Positions 37,087-44,593 of a stretch of DNA of 64,000 nucleotides are shown here, in pieces. This DNA is from Calditrichia bacterium (GTDB taxonomy: Bacteria > Calditrichota > Calditrichia > Calditrichales > J004), in assembly GCA_020635035.1 (NCBI GenBank), contig JACKAO010000003.1, positions 434,001 to 498,000 on the forward strand. The letters run 5' to 3'. A model generated the notes under the pieces. It saw only the letters and a program-made list of their open reading frames with translations, did no database searches and was not told the DNA's origin. Positions within the stretch are counted from its first letter, which is position 1; the number at the start of each line of letters is the position of its first letter. The position numbers were made by a program, and so were the translations under genes.

Positions 37087-37542
37087 ATGATGTTCAAACA
37101 AATAAATGATGTACTCAATGAGATAAGATTGGTATATGATAATCTGTATAAATCTTATGAAAACCTGGAAGAAAATCTCACGGATGAGAAATCCCAGGAA
37201 GTTATGACGTACATTAAAAATAAAAAAGCGTCATTCAGAGAAATGCTTAATCACTATAAAAAGTCGGGTCAGGAAGAAGTGCTGCGAACGTGGTTACAGT
37301 TCAGTCCGGAATACACCCTTGGCAATCGGGTATCAGACCACGATATTGAAGACGATGCAGGTATGGATCGTTTAAACCAGGTCGTGGTTCAGGTGGAGAG
37401 TTGGCTGGCTGATTTTTATGAATATGTTATAACCACAACTTCTTCTAGCAATACGAAGGAAGTTTTCAGGAAACTCCTGGAACGCCAGGAAAAAGATAAC
37501 AAAACTTTATCAGCTGTAATTAATACGTTCCAGGATATTTAA
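37087..37542 (+). CDS. Predicted helical-bundle protein of unknown function
   Basis: 151 residues from the ATG at 37087 (the frame extends 16 codons upstream into the previous gene without a ribosome site). All-helical by eye: NDVLNEIRLVYDNLYKSYEN, QEVMTYIKNKKASFREML, 'LNQVVVQVESWLADFYEYVI' and 'VFRKLLERQEKDNKTLS'. The layout suggests a ferritin-like or four-helix fold, but I see no convincing Glu/His metal ligand set. Its context with the lipoprotein and the sll1863-like protein points to a stress-related unit. It ends 4 bases from the convergent TonB receptor gene. Confidence 0.55.
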   Translation: MMFKQINDVLNEIRLVYDNLYKSYENLEENLTDEKSQEVMTYIKNKKASFREMLNHYKKSGQEEVLRTWLQFSPEYTLGNRVSDHDIEDDAGMDRLNQVVVQVESWLADFYEYVITTTSSSNTKEVFRKLLERQEKDNKTLSAVINTFQDI

Positions 37543-37546
37543 AAAA

Positions 37547-39985
37547 TCAGAATTCTTCCCCGCCATTAAAATCATCATTACCGCCATTGTCACGGTTTTT
37601 GCCCCGGTCATTATTCTGACGGTTAATAAAGTATCGAATGTTGAGTGTAATTTGCGGAGCTTCGCGGGTATATTTTCGGTAGGTATAAAAGTCCGGACCA
37701 CGAGAGACATTTTCATAATTTGAAGTACCGAATAAATCCCGCACCTGAAGTGTTGCTGTTAGCGCTTTGTTGAAAAAATCTTGCCGTAAAGCAAGATGGG
37801 TATAAAAAACACCTTCCTGTTCACTTTGCGAAGACACCGATGCGCTGTTGTAACTCAGGTTAAGCTGCAGTTGTGCAGAAGACCATAATTTAAAACGGTT
37901 ATTAAACCGGACATTCCAGTTAAAACTTTCCCGGGAAAAGGCTTCATCGAATATAACACCCTTGATCCGGTAGTTGTACAGATTACCCATCAGATTTACA
38001 TTCCAGTCTCTGAAAGGATCAAAGTTAAGCATAAGTTCGCTGCCCGATGCGTAATCAGTCCCGACATTATCAAGTGTATGAAGCGTAATATTTTCTGCGT
38101 ATACTGAGCGCAGTCTTTCAATTTTGTTGTGATTAACACGATGATAAAATTCTGCAGAGAAGACTGTTTTTCCCAATACAGCCTGGTAGCCGGCTTCATA
38201 AGAATCGATATATTCAGGTTTTAAGGCAGGATTACCTGTACGCACATTATAAGCATCCATCCAAGTTTCAAAAGGTTCAAGATACCAGCCGCGTGGCCGG
38301 TCGATGCGCCTGGTATAGCTGGCCATGACCTGGTTTCCATTGCTGAATTCGTATGATGAATGCAGTGAAGGGAAATAGTCCCAGCGATCAATCACAAAAT
38401 TATTTCCCTGTTCAACAAGCTCGATATTGCGGTCTGTATACTCTGCTCTTAATCCAAGCTGATAACCGAATGATCCGTTTTTGGATGCAAAAAGTGAGTA
38501 AAGAGCATGCTCATTACGCTTGTATTTTACATGGTTACTGAATGCATCAATAAAATCATATTGCTGAAGTTGTGTGTCATATTCATAATAACCGGTAAGT
38601 TCATCCGAGTAATCCAGTTCGTTCTGATAGCCCGCTTCAAATTTTGTATCGGCATCGAAGGGCAGTGTGTAATCCAGCTTAAGCTGCAATTCTTTATCCG
38701 GACCATCTTCCGTTGTTTTTGTTCCATTGCTAATCGAATTATCATTGTTCAGTAATTCAGTCCGGGTGAGTTCTTCACCATTACCTGCTTCATACTGGGC
38801 TTCAGCTTTTAAGATATGGCCGGAATTATTAAATTTGTGGTCATAATTCATATACAATTCATATTCGTTACCACCACGGCTGCGGAAAGTGTTGCTGCTT
38901 TGTTTTATCTGTTCGGGAAACAGATCGGTCCATTCCAGAAAAGAAACATCGGAATGATTATTGTTTTCACGATCCTGGAAGCTCCCGCCAAATGAAAAAT
39001 AATCTGCGCTGCTCATTTCCACCCCAATTTCACCGCGTACCCGGAAGCGATTTCCTTCATGCTCGTTTGAACCATTGGAATTTCTAAATGAAGAAATTTC
39101 GTTCTGTGTGGTGATATTTCTTTCTATCTCATCACCATAATGTGCGCGTTGATTATAGCCAACATCCAGTGTGAACTGATATTTATCTGTTTTATAATCA
39201 CCAATAACCTGCGCGCCATAGCGATTTCTGTAACCGCCGTTCCCTTCAACTATTCCATGCATTCCAATTTTGTCATTTTTTTTCATAACCAGGTTTATAA
39301 TACCGGCAGTTCCTTCCGGATTGTATTTTGCTGAAGGATTCGTAATTATTTCTATGTTTTCCAGCGAAGCGGCAGAGATTTGCTGAAGAATATCATTTGG
39401 TTCAAGAATAGTAGGCCGTCCATCAACTAAAACAGTAAAATTACTGCTTCCGCGCAGACTGACATTGCCTTCAATATCAACTGTAACTGATGGTACATTC
39501 TCCAGGATATCCACAGCTGTGCCGGATGAAGCTGTTAATTGTTCACTTACATTTATTACTTTTTTGTCTATCTGGTAGGTTACAGGTGAGCGGGCTGCTT
39601 CAACTTCGATATTATCTGTACTCATAAGATCGGGTTCGATAATAATCTCACCCATGTTTACAGCATCCTTTTCAGAATTCAGTGTGATGTTGTTTACTGT
39701 TTTAGTCTGATATCCTATAAAATGTATTTCCAGAAAATAGCTTCCCGGTTTGTTGCCTTCCAGCCTGAAAAGCCCGTTATCATCCGTCGCTATACCGTTT
39801 ACCTGTTTTTGGTCATCAGAAGAGAACAGCAATACATTGGCATAGGAAATCGGGTGATCGGTTTGAGCATCAAGAACAAATCCGCGTAATTCAATTCCGC
39901 TCTTGGGTTTTGTTTCATTTGCCCAAACGTTTATTAATGAAAAAGCCAGCAGAGTTATAAAAATCTTCATATTTAGATTGAACAT
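37547..39985 (-). CDS. TonB-dependent receptor-like outer-membrane protein
   Basis: 812 residues. Signal peptide (a second start at residue 6, MKIFITLLAFSL, is plausible), then a carboxypeptidase-regulatory-like domain (IELRGFVLDAQTDHPISYAN), a plug domain with 'VDILENVPSVTVDIEGNVSL' and 'LVDGRP', 'NIEIITNPSAKYNPEGTAGI', then a beta-barrel of the OMP_b-brl_3 type with alternating aromatic residues to the C-terminus. It ends in a low-complexity Asn/Asp/Gly tail. Ligand unknown. It lies downstream of a response regulator and kinase on the same strand, and the intergenic DNA shares a 14-mer with that operon's promoter region. Confidence 0.85.
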   Translation of the reverse strand: MFNLNMKIFITLLAFSLINVWANETKPKSGIELRGFVLDAQTDHPISYANVLLFSSDDQKQVNGIATDDNGLFRLEGNKPGSYFLEIHFIGYQTKTVNNITLNSEKDAVNMGEIIIEPDLMSTDNIEVEAARSPVTYQIDKKVINVSEQLTASSGTAVDILENVPSVTVDIEGNVSLRGSSNFTVLVDGRPTILEPNDILQQISAASLENIEIITNPSAKYNPEGTAGIINLVMKKNDKIGMHGIVEGNGGYRNRYGAQVIGDYKTDKYQFTLDVGYNQRAHYGDEIERNITTQNEISSFRNSNGSNEHEGNRFRVRGEIGVEMSSADYFSFGGSFQDRENNNHSDVSFLEWTDLFPEQIKQSSNTFRSRGGNEYELYMNYDHKFNNSGHILKAEAQYEAGNGEELTRTELLNNDNSISNGTKTTEDGPDKELQLKLDYTLPFDADTKFEAGYQNELDYSDELTGYYEYDTQLQQYDFIDAFSNHVKYKRNEHALYSLFASKNGSFGYQLGLRAEYTDRNIELVEQGNNFVIDRWDYFPSLHSSYEFSNGNQVMASYTRRIDRPRGWYLEPFETWMDAYNVRTGNPALKPEYIDSYEAGYQAVLGKTVFSAEFYHRVNHNKIERLRSVYAENITLHTLDNVGTDYASGSELMLNFDPFRDWNVNLMGNLYNYRIKGVIFDEAFSRESFNWNVRFNNRFKLWSSAQLQLNLSYNSASVSSQSEQEGVFYTHLALRQDFFNKALTATLQVRDLFGTSNYENVSRGPDFYTYRKYTREAPQITLNIRYFINRQNNDRGKNRDNGGNDDFNGGEEF

Positions 39986-40024
39986 AAAAGATAATCCATT
40001 TATTTAGTAAGTGATAAAGCAATA

Positions 40025-40054
40025 TTATACAAACAGAATCTGTATAAAATCTAA
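40025..40054 (-). promoter_or_regulatory. Candidate regulator site upstream of the TonB receptor gene
   Basis: Contains a perfect inverted repeat TTATACA-N9-TGTATAA (40025-40047) and the 14-mer TGTATAAAATCTAA (40041-40054) that recurs exactly at 42059-42072 before the minus-strand response regulator gene. On the minus strand a TATAAT at 40029-40024 may be the -10 element. A role as a binding site for that regulator is inference. Confidence 0.4.
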
Positions 40055-41340
40055 GGAACTACAGAAGACATAAGATTTCCACGGATAGTAAAAATATGTT
40101 GTTTTTCGTGGTAGTTGTAGGCAAGATTTAAATTATTCAGATCGCATATCTTTTTAACAATTGCCAAACCTAATCCCAAAGACTTTTTGGAATTATTGTT
40201 GTGCTGAAAACGGATAAAAAGTTTTTCTTCAGGGAAGGGCAGGGGATCCCCGTAGTTTGAAATTGTAAAGGAATCAGCGGTTGTTGCAACGGTCAAAGGA
40301 CCGTCCGAAGATGCATATTGGATGGCATTACGCAGTAAATTTTTTAACAGGATATCCAGCAGAGACGGATCAAGAAAAAGAGTGTGTGTTGCGGACAGCT
40401 CGGTTTCAACTTTAATATTTTTCATTTGAATTGTATCATTTACCGCGGAAAGGTGTTTGCGAATTACCGCTTCTGTCTTAATATCTTGTGGATTACTGAA
40501 TTCGCGGTTTTCTATCTTGGTAAAAAGATTCAGTGCCTGTCCCAATCGGGAAAGATAGTTTGTTTCATCAAAGATTGTTTTTACATCGTGTCCGTGATGC
40601 GCCATTAAATCTTCATCAGCCAACAGATTTTCAGTTTTGTTACGAATAATTGAAAGCGGCGTCTGAATTTCATGTGCCATGTTTTCTGTATATTCTTTAA
40701 GGTTATTATAGTCTTCGTCTATCGTGTTGACCATTTTACTGAACAGGTTCTGCATGCGGATAAACTCTGTGGTGGATGTTTCCACGTGGTCTACCTTTTT
40801 TTGACCGACTTTAAAAGCCCGCATATGATTAAGGATTAAATTAAAAGGCTTAAAAAAGTACCCTGAAAGGAAATAATTGAAAACTACAATAACTATAACC
40901 AATACAAAAAAAGCCGGAAGCAGGGCTTCAAAAATATCATCGCGTAAACGATAAAAATCCCCGATCGATTTTAGAATACTTACTTTATAAAATGAACCGT
41001 CCTGTTCCATGTAAAATGTTTTCTTGCGGAAAAAATCCCTTTCAGTGATTTCCGAATCGGTTATCAGTGTATCACTGTATGTAATCAGAGAAAAGTCTGC
41101 CGGCTTTTGATTTAAAACAGTGATTTCGGCGTAACGTTTAGCCCGTTCTGTCTCCTTCTGCTGTATGGCTCTGCGAATTTTCTGTTCTGTATGATTAAAT
41201 CTGCCCTCCAGCTCTTTGTTAATGTACTCATCTGCTTCGTTCGTCAGAAAAAAGGCACTTACAAGAAAGGCGGTTAGAGTAAAAAGCAGATAAATAAGTG
41301 TTGTTTTAGAAAGCAGTTTATATGATTGGAAATCCGGCAT
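40051..41340 (-). CDS. Two-component sensor histidine kinase
   Basis: 429 residues. TM1 near residues 13-32, a ~110-residue periplasmic sensor, TM2 near 138-160 (LLPAFFVLVIVIVVFNYFL), HAMP-like linker, then DHp with His223 in ENMAHEIQTPLSIIRN and a HATPase domain (N box ILLKNLLRNAIQYA, G2 box SLGLGLAIVKKI). The G1 box is degenerate (ISNYGDPLPFPEEK instead of DxGxG), a form I associate with FCB kinases. It follows the response regulator by 3 bases, so one operon. The pair lies directly upstream of the TonB receptor. Confidence 0.9.
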   Translation of the reverse strand: MPDFQSYKLLSKTTLIYLLFTLTAFLVSAFFLTNEADEYINKELEGRFNHTEQKIRRAIQQKETERAKRYAEITVLNQKPADFSLITYSDTLITDSEITERDFFRKKTFYMEQDGSFYKVSILKSIGDFYRLRDDIFEALLPAFFVLVIVIVVFNYFLSGYFFKPFNLILNHMRAFKVGQKKVDHVETSTTEFIRMQNLFSKMVNTIDEDYNNLKEYTENMAHEIQTPLSIIRNKTENLLADEDLMAHHGHDVKTIFDETNYLSRLGQALNLFTKIENREFSNPQDIKTEAVIRKHLSAVNDTIQMKNIKVETELSATHTLFLDPSLLDILLKNLLRNAIQYASSDGPLTVATTADSFTISNYGDPLPFPEEKLFIRFQHNNNSKKSLGLGLAIVKKICDLNNLNLAYNYHEKQHIFTIRGNLMSSVVP

Positions 41341-41343
41341 GTT

Positions 41344-42030
41344 TTAGTCCTGTTCTTTATCAGAAAATTTGTAGCCGATACCGTACATGGAATGGATATA
41401 ATTTACCGGTGCCAGTTTCTGGATTTTTTTTCGCAGGTTTTTTATGTGATTATAAATAAAATTAAAACTGTCAGATTCATCAATCCGGTCTCCCCATAAA
41501 TGTTCAACAATACTCTCCTTCGTGAGCATCCGGTTTTTATTGTACATAAAATAGAGCAGCAGATCATATTCAATTTTTGTCAGATTCAGCGGGGTATTAT
41601 TAACAAGAACCTGCCGGGCAGAAGTATTTATTTTTATATGACCGTATTCCAATGCACTGTTACCGTCAAATTTACCACGACGCAATGTGGAATTGATACG
41701 CGCATTAAGTTCGGCTTTATGAAAAGGCTTTGTTATATAATCATCTGCACCCATTTCCAAACCTTTTACCTTTTCGGAAACTGTGTCTTTAGCGGTTAAA
41801 ATAATAATTCCGGCAGAAGGATCATTTCTTTTTATTTCCGGAATCAGTTCCAGGCCATTACCATCAGGAAGACCTAAGTCCAGAATGATAAGATCGTATT
41901 TATAAAGATTTATTTTTTGACGTGCTTCTTCCAGAAATCCTGCTTTTTCAATTAAAAAGCCGTTTTCCTGCAGAAACTCCTGCATATCCTGCACCAGGTG
42001 CCTGTTGTCTTCAACAATAAGAATTTTCAT
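41344..42030 (-). CDS. OmpR/PhoB-family response regulator
   Basis: 228 residues. Receiver domain with acidic pocket (VEDN), phospho-acceptor Asp51 in LIILDLGLPDG, the ILTAKD Thr and KPF Lys. Then a winged-helix effector (YGHIKINTSARQVLVNNTPL, 'LTKIEYDLLLYFMYNKNRML' and 'NLRKKIQKLAPVNYIHSMYG', 'IGYKF'). Divergent from the second two-component system across a 119-bp gap (to the 32-codon ORF). Confidence 0.93.
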   Translation of the reverse strand: MKILIVEDNRHLVQDMQEFLQENGFLIEKAGFLEEARQKINLYKYDLIILDLGLPDGNGLELIPEIKRNDPSAGIIILTAKDTVSEKVKGLEMGADDYITKPFHKAELNARINSTLRRGKFDGNSALEYGHIKINTSARQVLVNNTPLNLTKIEYDLLLYFMYNKNRMLTKESIVEHLWGDRIDESDSFNFIYNHIKNLRKKIQKLAPVNYIHSMYGIGYKFSDKEQD

Positions 42031-42058
42031 GATTAGACAGGAATATATGTTTTAATTT

Positions 42059-42072
42059 TGTATAAAATCTAA
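42059..42072 (-). promoter_or_regulatory. 14-mer shared with the TonB receptor upstream region
   Basis: TGTATAAAATCTAA, identical to 40041-40054. On the minus strand it ends about 29 bases before the response regulator ATG and could overlap its -10 (TATACA). Likely autoregulatory site or core promoter; unproved. Confidence 0.35.
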
Positions 42073-42086
42073 TTCTCTGAAAAAAT

Positions 42087-42119
42087 CTTCATTTTTACTT
42101 CATCTTGTTCACTTATACT
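42087..42119 (+). promoter_or_regulatory. CTTCAT direct-repeat box and -10 element, promoter of the plus-strand TCS
   Basis: CTTCAT at 42087-42092 and 42098-42103, starts 11 bp apart as for OmpR/PhoB-type regulators, then 9 bases and TTATACT at 42113-42119 as -10. The box takes the place of a -35 element. The same arrangement occurs at 44393 and 47853, so I call it the binding site of the response regulator encoded at 42264 (autoregulation). Confidence 0.7.
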
Positions 42120-42149
42120 TCCAACCAAATTATAAAAGGGAGTATTACC

Positions 42150-42248
42150 ATGGGACACTTAATTTTACTACATTTGTATATAACGTTCGTGTTTGGATTT
42201 GTTCTTTTTATTAATTTCCCGGGGATGCATAAAAATAGTAATCGTTAA
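42150..42248 (+). CDS. 32-residue hydrophobic leader/membrane peptide
   Basis: ATG with a strong AAAAGGGAG site 7 bases upstream, 32 codons, TAA, then 15 bases to the response regulator. The product (MGHLILLHLYITFVFGFVLF, then INFPGMHKNSNR) is a single hydrophobic helix with a short polar C-tail, as in small regulatory membrane proteins. It lies between the CTTCAT-box promoter and the regulator gene, so it is the first ORF of that transcript. Could act on the sensor kinase or merely on translation; function not known. Confidence 0.55.
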   Translation: MGHLILLHLYITFVFGFVLFINFPGMHKNSNR

Positions 42249-42263
42249 ACAAAGGATTATGCC

Positions 42264-42938
42264 ATGCGCATTCTGATTGTTGAAGATGAAGAATCACTTG
42301 CGATACGGATTCAGAAAATCCTGCAAAGTGAGAAATATACTGCGGATATTGCACTGGATGGTGACGAAGGCCTTGAGCAGGCGCTGGTTGAACCTTACGA
42401 TCTTGTGATTCTGGATGTAATGCTCCCCGGAGTAAGCGGATTTGATATTTTGAAAGCATTAAGGGATGAAGGCATAACTGTTCCTGTTCTAATGCTTACG
42501 GCAAAAACCCGTGTTGAAGACAAGGTAACCGGTCTGGATTTAGGCGCCGATGATTACTTAACTAAACCATTTGCTGTCCCGGAATTACTGGCCAGGGTAC
42601 GGTCACTTTTGCGCAGAATGAGCGATGCACGCAGCACTGTTATTAATGTTTCTAATCTTCAGATAGATACTGCTACCAGGCAGGTTAAAAAAGAAGGTAA
42701 AGATATAAATCTTACATCTAAAGAGTTTGCTATCCTGGAATTTTTATTATATAACCAAAACCATGTGGTTTCACGCATGTCTATCGCCGAGCACATCTGG
42801 GGTGATAACCTGGATCTGTTTACTATGACAAATTTTGTAGATGTGCATATTAAAAATCTGCGTAAAAAAATAGGGGATGACCGGGAACTGATAAAAACCA
42901 TTCGCGGAGTTGGTTATATGCTTAAGGACGATCAATGA
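42264..42938 (+). CDS. OmpR/PhoB-family response regulator (Cpx-like role proposed)
   Basis: 224 residues. Receiver domain with VEDEE, phospho-acceptor Asp51 in LVILDVMLPGVSG, MLTAK and KPF; winged-helix effector with 'LQIDTATRQVKKEGKDINL', 'LTSKEFAILEFLLYNQNHVV' and 'NLRKKIGDDRELIKTIRGVG'. It overlaps the kinase gene by 4 bases (ATGA). The direct-repeat box upstream of its own operon, the H+-ATPase operon and degP makes it the likely regulator of all three. Control of an HtrA-type protease plus its own operon is what CpxR does in enterobacteria, though orthology is not claimed. Confidence 0.93.
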   Translation: MRILIVEDEESLAIRIQKILQSEKYTADIALDGDEGLEQALVEPYDLVILDVMLPGVSGFDILKALRDEGITVPVLMLTAKTRVEDKVTGLDLGADDYLTKPFAVPELLARVRSLLRRMSDARSTVINVSNLQIDTATRQVKKEGKDINLTSKEFAILEFLLYNQNHVVSRMSIAEHIWGDNLDLFTMTNFVDVHIKNLRKKIGDDRELIKTIRGVGYMLKDDQ

Positions 42939-44347
42939 AAATAAAAACCCGGTTGTCGATCTGGTATTTTGCCGTTTCTGTTTTTATTGTTCTGCTGCTT
43001 AGTTTAAGCATCTATTACGGGATGCAGCGTCTCTTATACAAAACCATCGACGACGACCTTGAAATTTTCGCTGATATGATCGAAAGCAGTTACAATCCTT
43101 TTTTAAACCAGTTCGAAGAAATAGTCTGGCGTTTGGAATCTGCTAAAAGATACCAGGAAGTATATCTGATTGTCTATAATGCACGTGGTTTGATAGAATT
43201 TGCATCTCCGATGACGCAGTTTATAAAATTTGATTTACCGGTTACCCGCGACGAAGCCGAGTCAGGTTTCACCCGATCTTCTAAACTGACCATGAAAATC
43301 CCTGTGCTTAAAACGGATGACCAGGGTAATGTTATTTTTCGGGGCATATCAAGAAGAATGTATTTTCGGGACAAACCAATTGGCTGGATTCAGGCAGGAT
43401 TGCCGATTACAAGCATTGAACAGGATCTTGATAACTTGTTTAACGTGATCATGATTGTAAATGCCTTTGCCGTTTTGCTGGTAGGTTTGGGTGGTTATTT
43501 TATCATTGCACGTTTTCTTTTTCCCATTAAGCTGATTACAAATAAAGCAAAAGAAATAAGCTCTAAAAACCTGAATGAACGCATCGAAATCCAGAATGAG
43601 CAGGATGAGCTTGGCCAGCTTACGATTACTCTGAATAATCTGCTGGAGCGTCTGAATAAAGCCTTTGAGACCCAGCGTCGTTTTATGGCAGATGCGGCTC
43701 ATGAGTTAAAGACACCCCTTACTTTGCTTCGCACACACTGGGAAAATGAACTAAATAATCCGGATCTGGAAGATGCTTTTAAAGAAAGATTAGTGCAGGA
43801 TGTTGAGACAATCGGGCGCCTGAATCAGATGATTAACAAACTACTATTTCTTGCTCAAACCGAAGATGTAACAGATCAGCTTGAACTATCCCAGGTTAAA
43901 CTGGATGATTTTTTACGCGATCTGATCAACGATACAAAAATCCTTGCTGAACTTAAACATCAGCAATTAACTGCGGTAGAGCTGGAACCGGTGTCCATTC
44001 AGGCAGATCGGAATCAGCTTTATCAGTTGTTTTTTAACCTGATTGATAATGCTATTAAATATACACCTGAAAAAGGCAAAATAATGATAAGCCTTAAAGG
44101 TGATGGTCAAAATGTTAAAATTAAAATACACGATACAGGCAGCGGTATTGACGGTGAAAAACAGGCGTTTATATTTGAGCGTTTTTATCGTGTGGATAAA
44201 GACCGGTCCCGTAAAACCGGTGGCAGCGGGTTGGGTTTATCCATTTGTAAATTGATAGCTGAATCGCATAAAGGATCCATTTCAGTTGAAAGCCAGGTAC
44301 ATCATGGTTCAACATTTACAGTTATCCTTCCGGTGGAACAAAGATAA
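42935..44347 (+). CDS. Two-component sensor histidine kinase, partner of the plus-strand regulator
   Basis: 470 residues. TM1 at about 8-30 (WYFAVSVFIVLLLSLSIYYG), a ~140-residue periplasmic sensor domain, TM2 near 170-192 (VIMIVNAFAVLLVGLGGYFI), HAMP (NKAKEISSKNLNERIEIQNE), DHp with His256 in MADAAHELKTPLTLLR and a complete HATPase domain (LFFNLIDNAIKYT; DTGSGIDGEK; GGSGLGLSICKLI). Unlike the other kinase in the window, the G1 box is canonical. Sensor ligand unknown; from the regulon I infer envelope stress, pH or ion imbalance. Confidence 0.93.
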   Translation: MKIKTRLSIWYFAVSVFIVLLLSLSIYYGMQRLLYKTIDDDLEIFADMIESSYNPFLNQFEEIVWRLESAKRYQEVYLIVYNARGLIEFASPMTQFIKFDLPVTRDEAESGFTRSSKLTMKIPVLKTDDQGNVIFRGISRRMYFRDKPIGWIQAGLPITSIEQDLDNLFNVIMIVNAFAVLLVGLGGYFIIARFLFPIKLITNKAKEISSKNLNERIEIQNEQDELGQLTITLNNLLERLNKAFETQRRFMADAAHELKTPLTLLRTHWENELNNPDLEDAFKERLVQDVETIGRLNQMINKLLFLAQTEDVTDQLELSQVKLDDFLRDLINDTKILAELKHQQLTAVELEPVSIQADRNQLYQLFFNLIDNAIKYTPEKGKIMISLKGDGQNVKIKIHDTGSGIDGEKQAFIFERFYRVDKDRSRKTGGSGLGLSICKLIAESHKGSISVESQVHHGSTFTVILPVEQR

Positions 44348-44392
44348 TCCCGCAGAACATTTTTTAACGTATTATTTTTAAAATATTACTTT

Positions 44393-44425
44393 CTTCATCT
44401 AAAATTCATTTTCACTTCTTATTCT
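44393..44425 (+). promoter_or_regulatory. CTTCAT direct-repeat box and -10 element, promoter of the H+-ATPase operon
   Basis: CTTCAT at 44393-44398 and ATTCAT at 44404-44409 (11-bp period), then 9 bases and TTATTCT at 44419-44425. Geometry identical to the sites at 42087 and 47853. Drives the 36-codon ORF, the P-type ATPase and probably the HEAT gene. Confidence 0.7.
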
Positions 44426-44459
44426 TCTCCTGAGCAACAAAAAGCGAAAGGAGAAACCA

Positions 44460-44570
44460 ATGTATAAAGCATTTTTTGACTTCAAAACAAACCGGAAAGG
44501 CTATGTTCGTGTAAGGCGTGCGTTTTGCGCCAGGCATAATGCCAATGTTCTGCAGTGTCTTCAAAAATAA
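44460..44570 (+). CDS. 36-residue basic peptide encoded ahead of the H+-ATPase
   Basis: ATG 6 bases after AAAGGAG, 36 codons, TAA, then 23 bases to the ATPase ATG, which has its own AAAGGA. Product: MYKAFFDFKTNRKGYVRVRR then AFCARHNANVLQCLQK, rich in Lys/Arg, with two Cys. Not a hydrophobic peptide, so unlike the 32-residue ORF of the sister transcript. It may be a real microprotein or a translational leader. Confidence 0.5.
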   Translation: MYKAFFDFKTNRKGYVRVRRAFCARHNANVLQCLQK

Positions 44571-44593
44571 CTTTTAACATAAAGGAATAAAAA

